Assembly: GCF_000189635.1 (NCBI RefSeq)
Contig: NW_002476363.1
Span: 496,001 to 560,000 of the forward strand
Direction of reading: 5' to 3'
Source of the DNA: Tetrahymena thermophila SB210
Lineage: Eukaryota > Ciliophora > Oligohymenophorea > Hymenostomatida > Tetrahymenidae
DNA length: 64,000 nucleotides
Shown: positions 28,561 through 39,200 of the stretch, in pieces
How positions within the stretch are numbered: the stretch's first letter is position 1
Layout: each line of letters starts with the position of its first letter
Position numbers and translations under genes: made by a program
Notes under the pieces: generated by a model
Databases searched by the model: none
What the model was told of the DNA's origin: nothing
The model's input: only the letters and a program-made list of their open reading frames with translations

Positions 28561-29224
28561 TTATTAAAAGCTTCAATGAATGTATGTTAATCTTTTTTTC
28601 TAATCTTTTTAATTGTAATAAATTATTGCTTTACTTTAATTAACTTTTATAATTTTATATAAAATTAATATTAAACATAAGCTTTTAAAAAAATTATTGC
28701 CTTTTTGTGATATACTAAATAATTAATAATAAACAATAAATCCCTCACTAAAAAAGAAATTAATTTGTTTGAAAGTATCTCCATTTTAAAGATTGTATTG
28801 AAATCAAAGCAAGACTAATCAAATAATAGGATTTTCTCATCATCAAAAAATATTGCTCTATTAGATTTTATTTTATTTCTTTTTTTGATATGTAAATTTA
28901 TTTATATTTTAATTTGTTTTACTTCTATAACACAAATTATTAATAAAGCTTTTTTACCAATTTCAATATTAACTATTAACTTATTTTTTTCTAGTACTTA
29001 TAAATGACGGAATTAAAACTAATTATAAGATTAATCTTTTAATATATGGTTAATCAGAAACAAAAAAGAAAAATAATTATTAAACATGTTTGTTTTAATT
29101 AAATTAATTTTTTTAATAAGAAAATAGTTTGCATAAAAATAAAATAAACAAATAATTTAACATAAAAATGAAACATTATAAACAAATTAATATTATTTAT
29201 TTTATATATTAGATAAATTATGTC
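28561..29224. other. AT-rich 5' flank of channel paralogue 4
   Basis: About 0.66 kb without a gene, homologous to 34,663-35,418 upstream of paralogue 5. The similarity stops abruptly at about 29,225, where the Pmp-gene fragment begins. It presumably carries the promoter of paralogue 4; no motif stands out. Confidence 0.6.
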
Positions 29225-29510
29225 TTTCTCACTATTAAGGTTCAGCAGGAGCTCTGCTATTAAATTATTGTGATATTTAAAGTGTGGTTAAAAATATTTT
29301 CAATTAAAATACTGATCTAATATGAGGTGCTTTTTGATACCAAGGAAATTTGCTTTAGTTTTTAAAAAAATAAAATTAATTTAAAGTTAAAAACCTAAAA
29401 TTTAAATAAGAACTGAGTCTGATTATATAGAAGAAATAATACTCCCTATCCTATTTTTATGTTATAAAAAGTTAATATAAAGATCTTAAAAAGATTTCAA
29501 TTAATTCACA
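29225..29510 (+). pseudogene. Decayed fragment of the large Pmp-repeat surface-protein gene
   Basis: About 285 bases align by eye with the last Pmp-like repeats and the following segment of the large genes (near 44,200-44,470 and 55,740-56,010). Shared landmarks are GSAGAL.LN.CDI, matching GSGGALQLNNCDI, a GGAF-like turn, and a later stretch matching the QLYGKDIGSYPVLLDVKNQ region. Several in-frame TGA codons and small indels show it is no longer coding, and it has no ATG or signal peptide of its own. It sits exactly between the two channel duplication units on the opposite strand to the channels. It is a relic of a third copy that once lay here, or a piece carried in when the duplication formed. 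Confidence 0.75.
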
Positions 29511-30452
29511 TATAATATTCACCTAAAAAAAATACAAAGAATAGCTATAGATTTTTTCACAATTATATTATCTTTAGCAAGCCTTAGCTCTAAGCTAGAA
29601 ATTAAAAAAAATTTGTGGGTCAAAAGCAACAAAATAATAATTTTTTTAAAAATTAGACTTTTAAAGCTTATCCTTAGATGCTATATTAACTTTAAAATAA
29701 AAAGTCCTTTTTGCTTATTTATTTTTAAATATAAAATATGTTATTCATAAAGTGAATTCAAATTAAAATAATATTAATACTTTTTATAAATTTGTTTAGT
29801 TGTTCATATGAATTATTTGTATGATTGGTTGATAATTACTTTTTAATATTAATTAATAGATTGATATGAGATATAAAATATCAAAATCAATCAATTAATT
29901 AGGGAATTTAAGAGAATAATCTCAAACAACTAATAAAAACTAAATATATTTGTGAATTATTAATTAGATCTATTTTTTTAGACATCAAATTTTTAAATAA
30001 TAAAAGTTCGTTAAAGCAAAATTTTAATTAATTAAAAGAGTTTCCAGTAAAATTTTGTTAATTATAACTATGCTTGATCTATTTGTCTTTAAAAAAGAAC
30101 ATTTTAATAAATAGAAAGAACTTGGGGAAGTTTTTTAAATCAACATAAATTTTAAAATAAATGATAATTAAATATAAATTAGCCATTTTAAATGCGTATT
30201 CTTATCTAAAATTGTATTTAAAAAAATGTGAATTTCCTTAAAATAAACATTAAAGAAAAAGAAAGAAATTCAATTATTTTTCAAAATTTATAAAAAAATA
30301 ATAATTCATAAACATAGATCTAATTTTCAATAAAATAAGCAATAGAATGAATATATTCAATTAAAACTTAGAAATTAATTTTTATATGATATGTTTTATA
30401 AGTGAAAAAAAATAAATAAATAGATTTAAAATAATTTTTTAATTATGTTATT
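29511..30452. other. AT-rich 3' flank of channel paralogue 5
   Basis: About 0.94 kb without a gene, closely matching 23,460-24,363. The stretch near 30,000-30,160 is preserved best. Frameshifting single-base differences between copies argue against a coding function. Confidence 0.6.
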
Positions 30453-33400
30453 TCAAATATTTTTATCAAAAACTTTGGGGTTCTTGTTACAAGATTTTGT
30501 TGATACTCCATAGCAAATCTTATTTTTTTGTTATTTCTTCATAAATATATATCTTGATCTAGGAGAGAGTCTAGGTTTTAGCTTATCATTATCGTTCTAC
30601 TACTTTGAAGTTTATGTTCCTGAAAAAAATAATTTAAAATTTATATTTTATAGTGCGTTATACTCCTTTATAACTAAGTTGTAATTATTAAATGGTAAAA
30701 AGTATTTGTAATTTTTTGCTAAGTCAAAATCATATTAAAACAATTTTTATAGTGCTACAATCGATTGTCTATTACCTAACATTGTCTATTATTAATCTCC
30801 ATCATGCGTTTTTAATACTTTTTATAATTAAGATTTTCTACCCAAAGATGTAGTTTTTTCTCTTTTACCATTTGAAGAAGTAGTCATCATTGATAATTGG
30901 CTTTACTAAGATTATTCATTCTTTAAATCATTTTATAACTCATCTTTACATAGTTTAATTATCTTATTTTCTTGAGTTTTGGAGCTGATTATTTTATTTT
31001 TTTTATCCTCTGGATAAAGTTATAAAGAAGCATAGCTTGGTAAATATTTATGAAACTTTTAATCCTGTGAATAATGAGATTCTGTAATTAGATTTGCGGA
31101 CAAATTGATTGATTCCTATTCAAATTAATTAGTAGAACAAGATTGAATTTTATCAACTTAAATGTTATCTATGTAATTATAATTCTTTAAAATAGTCGAT
31201 TTTTTTTTACTTTTATGAATAGATATTTTTGAATTAGATGAGATACCATCATTTTTATTACCTTTAAAGTTATTAAGTTAGATATGTTAATTTTAATCTT
31301 TAAATTTTATATAAATTACAAATGTCGCCTAAAGAATGAAAGTGGCTAAATGATACTTCATCCTATCCAAGTCCTTATTAAAAATCTTACTCTTTTTCAA
31401 ATTAAATGCCTTCATTAATGGTATTGTTTCTTAAACTTAAATCTCCTAAAACTTTATTAGCTACGTTTTGAGATTGATTTTTAGTAGGATTAATATACTA
31501 TTAATCTATTTAAATTAAGTTTTTACTCTTTGTAACTTATTCACAATTATTTAATGTGTTATTAAAATCATTTAGTTAATTAAAATATAACTAACTATTT
31601 TCGTTAATACATCCATGTAGTTTTGATTCTTCCATTTAAATATTTGATGCAAATTACTAACTTAATTCAAGTTCAGAATTAAAAAAATTCTAGTATTCTA
31701 AATCCATTTTTAACTAATTTTGTATTTATATATTTAGACCTGCTAAATTTCTTTTTTATTTAAGAATAATTTAAGTTTTCATAAATTATAAAATTTATAC
31801 AGATATTTTACTCGAATATTTCCTTTAAAAATTTTAGTTTATATCTACCGTAATTAATTTTTATTGATAAAAAAATTTAAAAAAATCAGGGTTACCCAAA
31901 GTAAAATATCTGCTTTCAAAACTTCAAAATAACAAAATAAGAATTAAGAAATAAATGAACAAATATAATTAATTTTAATGAATTATATAAATTACTTTGC
32001 TTAGTATATTCTTATATTTTGTCTATTGAATTTCTGTCTCACTTATTATGTGTGATAATTATTTTTTAAGTTTATTAACTAGCAATCAAAAGCTTAATGG
32101 ACAATCGGGCATTTTTAGATTATATGATTGCTAGAATTGCAAGAATAGCATTTAGTTTATATTTATTTGAAATCATAATTGAGTAAAATTTAATGTTAAA
32201 TTGATTTAAAAACTTCAAAATCCATTTGATTTTGTTAAACTATTTCAATAAAATCTTTTCTTTCTATTTTGTAAAGTGTGGATAAATTTAAACTCTTTGC
32301 AGTTGCTGTTCTTGGCATTTAAGAAAAAAATGCTATCTCACCAAATATTTAATTTTCTGATAATGTTTTCAGTTGGAATATTGAACAACTTTTTTATGCA
32401 GTATTTTACAAAATCTAAATTTATCCGCTAGTTATCAAATAAATTGAATCATCTCTATCTCCTTCTGAGAATATGACTTCTCCAGGAGAAACTATTATTT
32501 CTTTCATTTAGAAAACTAGTTTATTGATTGATTGTTGAGAAAAACAATTAAAAATATTAAATTTTTTAAGTATTTAAGAATTTGCTTCCTAAATGATTTC
32601 CTCTCTAAGTTTAAGAGATAAAATAGAGAGAACTTATTCTTCTTCTTTTAATAATTTACTATTTATTTCTTCTTCTAAAAAAAAAAGATATTAAATAACA
32701 CGAGTTTTAAGTTATATGTTGACATTCTTTCTTTTGAGATATCTAATTAAAAATAATTTTATTTTTTATTATTTTTAAAAAATTTACTTTTCAATAACTT
32801 AAGTTTGGTTTTTAATATTCTAATGTGACATCTAAATATCATGGAGGATTTATCCTATGTTATTAATTGAAAAAGCAAATACACAGCTAAAAATGATTGT
32901 GTTGATAGATATGTATAAGGCTTCACTATAGTTTGTTGCAACAATGTCTCCGTAGCCAACTATATATTTATGTTACAAAATAAATTAATTGAGCTTATAA
33001 AAAATTTAAATAAAAATTAAGGTTGTAAAAGACGTAATTAATTTATTTCTTAAATTCTACCTGTTGACATTGTAATAATTGCCCAGTAAAATGAGTAAAT
33101 ATACTTTATATGGTAAGCGCTGTTCTCTAAATTAATTTTTTAAAGCCAATTTCTTTCATTTTCTTGAATAAATGTTAATGAATACCACCCTATACATGCT
33201 TTTTTAAAAATTATTTTAAATATTTCTAATAAAAAGTAAAGATATATATATTTACATATGTGAGCTATTTAAAGGACACTAAAAATTTAGCTAACTAATT
33301 TATAGAAATGCTTTTAATTTTAACTGAGCGTAATGACATTTTTAATTCTTTATATTTTTTGCTTCACACCATAGAGCTTTACAAATACAATAACAATTTA

Positions 33401-35418
33401 AATATATTTCCAAATATTATTTTCAGGATTGAAAGTAATTTAGTTAGGGTTAGAAACTATCTCTGAAAATAGAGCTATAAGACTAACAAAATCTGTTAAG
33501 AAATGAAAACTTAGCAAATATGATTTAATTATGAATTCTCTTTCTAAAATTATGATATCCCTTCTAAATACAGCCATATTGAAAGATTCAAGTATATCTA
33601 AAAGCATTAGGACTACACTTAAAAGACAAGTAAAAGCGAATTAGTTTGAGTTTAATTCAGCTTAGTTGAAGAAAGCAAATATTGAAAAGAAAAAAAAGAA
33701 CAAGTAGAAATAGATAATGCCTAATAAATCAAAAAGAATTATTATCTTGTTAGTAGGAATCAAAATAGGGATATGTTAAATTAATTTCTTAGTTCTTTTG
33801 AACAAATTAAAAAAAATGGAGTGTTTCTATGATAAATCTTTTTCAAAATAGTAGCAACTATCTGAAATAACTTCAATTTAAAATTTAGATAAGTTATCTA
33901 ATTTTCTGTTTTTGTATATAAGCTTCATCTTTTTTACAAACTCTAAAACTTTTAGCTTTACATTTACCATAGTATATAATTAGTTTGCTTTTTTAATTTT
34001 TTGTTAGTTAAATTAGCTTTAATTGATATATAAAGAGCATGTCTTATCTCTCTATCTGCTCATTGTTTAAATGACTTATGTATTTCGACGGGTATTTTAT
34101 TTTAAATGTTCGTCATATTTAGAATTTTATTTATTTCTTGTTGCTGAGCAGATATTAACTTATATCTCATTTTGATTATTCAATACTTATTATTTCTAAT
34201 CTTCTACTTTTTTTTATTAATTTTCACTAGATGAGTTTTCTTCTTTTTTAAAAAAAACAAAGCTAAAGCTAAAATCAATAGTAGAAATAATAAAATTAAA
34301 GTTGTTTGGATTAAATATTTACCGTTATCGTTGATATTAAAGATGGACATATTATTTTACTTGCTACAAGTAATGTTAAATTGATAGAATTAGCTTTTAT
34401 CTAACTCATTTATGTTGTTATTATCTATTTACACTTTTTATTTTATTTTTGAGTTTGCATTTTGGATAACATCTTCAAAGCTGCTGATTACTTTAAGGCC
34501 TGAATCTCCTTGCAATCCCTACTTGATTTACTCACTCCTATCATCTATAATCCATTTTTAGCAAGATCTTTCAAATATATTTGCACTTTGTTGCTCTTTT
34601 TTTGCTAAGAATTCAGATTCAGTGTTATTTTCAATTATTGTACTTAATTTATTAAGATCCATTTATTAGAAACTTCAATGGATGTATATTAATCTATTTT
34701 TCTAATCTTTTAATTGTGATAAATTATTGCTTTGATTTAGCTAATTATTATAAATATATTTACAATTTATATTAAAAATAAGCTTATAAAAATTATTGCC
34801 TTTTCATATATACTCAATAAACTAGCACTAAGAATAAATGATAATTTAGTTAAAAAGAAATTAATTTTTTTGAAAGCCTTTCCATTTAAAAAAATGTATT
34901 GATATCAAAGCAATAATTATCAAAAAATGGGAGTATCTCTCCATTAAAAAAATGCTCTATTAAATTTTATATTAATTTATCAATAAATAAATAAAGAAAT
35001 AAATAAATATATTAAATAGCATTAAGTTATAATCACTTTTAAAAAATTATTTTATTTTATTTTTTATTTTTATATGCAAATTCTGACCATAAAATAAATT
35101 ATAAACATAACATTTAAACAAATTTTAAATTAAATATCCACCATTTTTTTAATATTAATTATTAAATGATGTAATTAAAACTATTTATTAGATTAATTTT
35201 TAATATTAATTTATGGACAATTAAAAACAATAAAAAAAATTAATTTTTAAATGAAAATAATTATTAAAACAAAATATTTTATATTAATTAAATTAATTAT
35301 TTTTATAAGTTAATTGTTAGAGTAAAAATATAGAAAAACAATTTTTTTAACTTTAGAAAGAAACATTTTGTACAAATTAATATTAAATATATAAAAATAA
35401 GATAAATTATACTTTTAG
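29553..35418. repeat. Head-to-tail segmental duplication, unit 2 (channel paralogue 5 with flanks)
   Basis: The second copy of the block at 23,460-29,224, in the same orientation. Its left edge starts just after the Pmp-gene fragment. Its right edge (about 35,418) stops about 360 bases before the first 11.5-kb unit. The whole gene and both flanks are included. Confidence 0.85.
30453..34662 (-). CDS. Channel with cyclic-nucleotide-binding domain and CCHC knuckle (paralogue 5)
   Basis: Twin of paralogue 4 from the tandem duplication. It starts at 34662 with MDLNKLSTIIENNTESEF and ends at TGA 30453-30455 after NPKVFDKNI. The N-terminal block reads WIIDDRSEQIKQGLQGDS. Helices lie at about 33,850-32,870 and the pore ends MST-VGYGD, with its codon split by the intron at 32960-33060. 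In the cyclic-nucleotide-binding domain the glutamate and arginine of the phosphate-binding cassette are present (FGE and PRTATA). The knuckle CYSCNSSNHIIQKC is at 32109-32150. The C-tail carries the shared SINLSANLITES-type block and ends CYGVSTKSC. No internal TGA was met where I read it, so both twins seem intact. The upstream region is divergent with the first large surface-protein gene. Predicted cyclic-nucleotide-gated K+ channel. Confidence 0.87.
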
Positions 35419-36219
35419 TAAAAATACAAAAGAAATTTAAAATTATTTTATTTATTTCCTTGTTTTTAATTTTAATTATTTTTTACTAAAAAGATTAAGT
35501 TAAATAAAAATATTTTCAAAAAGCATATTATAATTTCTCCATATAAGTAGAAAAGACTAAATACAAGAAATATAATTTTAAGCTGCTCCAAATTTTTAAA
35601 AACCTCAAGCATCATTATGTAAATAAGTAAGTGTTAACGGATATAGAAAAGTTATTACTATTTTATAAAAAAAAATAATATAGCTGTTCCTTATTTTTAA
35701 ATTCCACTGATTGAATATAATTAACCACATAATTTGCATTAGTATTTACATAAAAAATTATTTTGGGGCTATTTAAAAGAAAATTTTTAATATTTTATAC
35801 AAACAATTTTTTTTAAATGTGACGATAGAGATAGGGTAGATTTTATGAAAAATAAAAATTAAATTTCTTTTATCAATTAATCTTCAGGGGTGATGATGTC
35901 ATATAAAACCGTTATTTGCATAATGTTGTAATAGATGTTTATTACTTAATATATACGATATTCAATCAAATAAGTAATAAAAAATAGCAATTATATCTAT
36001 ATTTGATAAATGGACTATGAAAATCTAATATTAATGATAGTTTCTATTATGTTTATTAATGAAAAATAAAAAATTTAAATAATTAATTATTTTATGATAT
36101 GAATAGTGTTAGTAATCTAACACAAAATGATAGAAAAGCAATTTTACTTTCTAATTTATTTAAATTTTTTTGAAGAAATTTGCTTTTAATAAAAAATTAA
36201 CAAGAAAAGAAAGAAAGAA
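34663..36219. promoter_or_regulatory. Divergent intergenic region between channel paralogue 5 and surface-protein gene A
   Basis: This 1.56 kb lies between two divergent starts and must hold promoters for both. The left part (to about 35,418) is shared with the flank of paralogue 4. The right part (from 35,779) is shared with the region upstream of surface-protein gene B. In that right part, two patches richer in G+C than their surroundings are kept in both copies: GTGACGATAGAGATAG (near 35,820 and 47,360) and a CAGGGGTGAT.ATGTCATA patch (near 35,886 and 47,430). Their role is unknown. A (GAAA)n run directly precedes the start codon. Confidence 0.45.
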
Positions 36220-39200
36220 ATGAATTTAAGAATTTTGATAATAATTAATTTTATTTTCACTAAGATTATCCCATGTGCTAGTTAAGATGGTCCTATTAAT
36301 AGCTAATGTGATTAAATTTGTTAGAATTGCTCAAGTGATAAAATATTTCAATGTCTTGGATGCAAATATCCATATTATTTTGATCAGGATAGTTAGGATT
36401 GTGTTTTATCTTGCCCTAGTAGAACATATTAAAACTAATAAATGGAATGTGCTACTTGCATTTCTAAATATTGCTTAAGTTGTTCATCTTCTGAATGCTT
36501 CTAATGCTAATCTGGATACTCTCTGGACCCATAAAATAATGTAAGTTTTCTTTTGATATTTTTAAAATAATTATATTTTTACACTTCAGTAAGAATGTAT
36601 TGCTAATTGTGAAAATGGCTAGTATTTGTTAGATGGAGAATGCGTTTATGAATGTAGCCTTTAATCACTGAACCTCTCCTTAGATACATCTTCTAATACA
36701 TGTATTTAACTTTAGAGCTGTCCTTTGCTATCTTATATTCCTACAACTTAGGCAGTAGGTTAAATTCAATATTTCAGTACATTTATTGATGAAAGTAAAT
36801 TGAAAGTTTATTTAATTAATTGCGTTTTTTCATTATTTTGTTTGCATTATTATATTTTTAAATTTATTAAGAATCAAATATAATACAAACTTGATTTTTA
36901 GTAACTTAAAAAGGGAATGCTTTTTAAAAACCTACTTCTTTAAAATTAATCTTTTAAAGAAATTTAAATTTTACAAAAGTTTTTTAGGTAGATAAAAAGT
37001 GGGATTTGCCTTTATTTTTTACTAAAAGTAAAAACATTTATGAAATAATCAAATACAATAAGATTTAAAAACTAAAAATTGATAGAATTAAAATAAATAA
37101 ATTTTTTGTTAAAAAATATTTTTTCTGAATTTATTAAAAATATTGATTGAATTAGTATTATAAAAACTATAAATTTCAACACAAATCTTTGCTAATTTTT
37201 AATTTAAAAATTTTATATGTTATTATTCATTTTAGAAATATTTAAAAAAATTATTTATAAAAAAGTAAAAACTAAAATTATTTTATTTTTTAAAAAGCTT
37301 AAAGCGTGCTGCTTTAGATAGATGAATACGGAAAAGTAATTGTGAAATCCTTTCCATAACTTATACCTTAAGTTTATTATTATATACCATATCTCACATT
37401 TGTAAAATATTATTTTTCTTATAACATCATACTTAATTAAGAATAATTAATAGATATATAATTGCGTACAGTTGGTAGATCAATTAACTCAAAGATAATT
37501 GTTTTCTTGTATAAATTCATTTAGCTAAGTTTTTACTTTTGATATCTTTTCTGGAGTGATTTTACATAAAAATGATACATTCAATTAAGAGATTGTAAAT
37601 TATGATGTCTTTGAAAATTAAATGGTTTTTATTACTGCTTTAGGATGGATATTCTAATATGATTTCTAATCTTTTTAATTTACTGTGATTGATTAATAAT
37701 CAGATATATTAGTTTAAATAATAATTATTTAAAATTATTAGTAAAAAGATGATCAATATATTATTGCTATAAACTCTACTAATACAATATATTATTATGA
37801 TTAATAATTTAGGAAGAGAATACTTTTATAATCATTATCTCAAAACTTTATTTAAATGGTAAATATAAATACATCAAATTATTGGGTGATCTACTAGTAC
37901 AAGTATACTGAATTAGATATTTACTTTATCTTATTTGGCTCAGTTCCTCAGTATATCAAATCTATCACTTCTTTGAATAACGTCTAATATATTATCAGAT
38001 CTAATTAAGTTAAAAATTTTTACTTTTTAATATTTAAAAATATTTAATAAAATGTTTATAAAAATAGACTTTGATTTTATTAGGTGGTCAAAATTTAATT
38101 GCATTTTAAGTTTTTGAGATAGATTAAAATAAAGAATTTATTGAAACCACTCATTTAGTACCATCAACTTTGTTAAATTCAGATTGCTTTTGGCGTACTA
38201 AAGACATTTTTTTCTCTCAATATTAAAACTAACTCTACATTTTCAATTTTACAGATAATAATTTTACCCTTTCTTACACTTTAAAACTAGATTAACCTCT
38301 AATTTGCAGTTAATGTGATTTAGATGTTTTGCAAGTAAATGGTAAATTTTATCTCTTAACTAAAATTAAATAAGATATATCAGTCTAAGAACTTATTTAA
38401 AACCAGTCAGAAAGCTAGAATTCCAATCAAATTTTTTTCTCTTCTGAATAACATGCATTTTTTAAAACATCTTATCTTTTTCAAATTCCAACTAATAATA
38501 TATTAAATGCCTCAAACAATAATCAGTTATTGGAGCTTAAAAGTAATGGAGTAGTTAATTAATATGATCTGATATCAAGAAAAATTACAAAACAATTTTA
38601 TGTATGGGATGACTTTTTTTATTAAGTTTAATTTTAAACTCAAGGCCTTGTATTATACAATTGCATATTTGTAGAAGAAGAAGAAAAAATTATACTGACT
38701 GGTATAAAAAATGGTATTTTGGCAATAAAAGAAATTAATTTATTTACTTTTGAAGTAATTTTAGAAAATACTTTTAGCAACATAGATATTACACCAAGCT
38801 AAATAAAATCATTTAATCAACCATTTTATATAAAGAACTCTAGAACATTAATAGTTTATATTAATAATTTATTCATCAGTCAACTCGGTACATAAAGAAG
38901 ATAGCTCCATATTCTTCGTTACAGCTCAGTTAATAACCAATACAATTATAAATACTCATTAAGATATATTGTAAATGATGTTTAGGTATCATAAACAACT
39001 GGTGATATTATTTGCTTCTTAGTATATTAAGTTTACCTCATCTAAATAGCGATTTTTAACGCCTACAAAAATGTAAAATTTGTAAATATAAAATTATTTT
39101 ATAATTCATTTTTAAAAATAGTAAAATCCTGTTTATGTATCTAAGTAATTCTACAATGTTTGCTCAAATCACATAGGATATTTCAATTAAAACTAAGACA

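Larger units (their letters stand above)
23460..29224. repeat. Head-to-tail segmental duplication, unit 1 (channel paralogue 4 with flanks)
   Basis: This block matches 29,553-35,418 from end to end: about 0.9 kb of 3' flank, the whole channel gene, and about 0.65 kb of 5' flank. Fixed landmarks keep an offset of 6.09-6.10 kb (stops 24364/30453, starts 28560/34662). Coding parts look well over 90% identical by eye, and flanks are somewhat lower with many small indels. The direct orientation and single-copy junction indicate a tandem duplication. Confidence 0.85.

Noticed and set aside
35886-35912. C-box-like GTGATGA suggesting a box C/D small RNA
   Set aside because: No matching D box at a suitable distance, and the motif is altered in the copy at 47,432.
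36275-36478. Standard-code plus-strand open frame (and its twin at 47,837-48,028)
   Set aside because: It lies in a different frame from the cysteine-rich exon of the surface-protein gene, which has the clear CxxC pattern.
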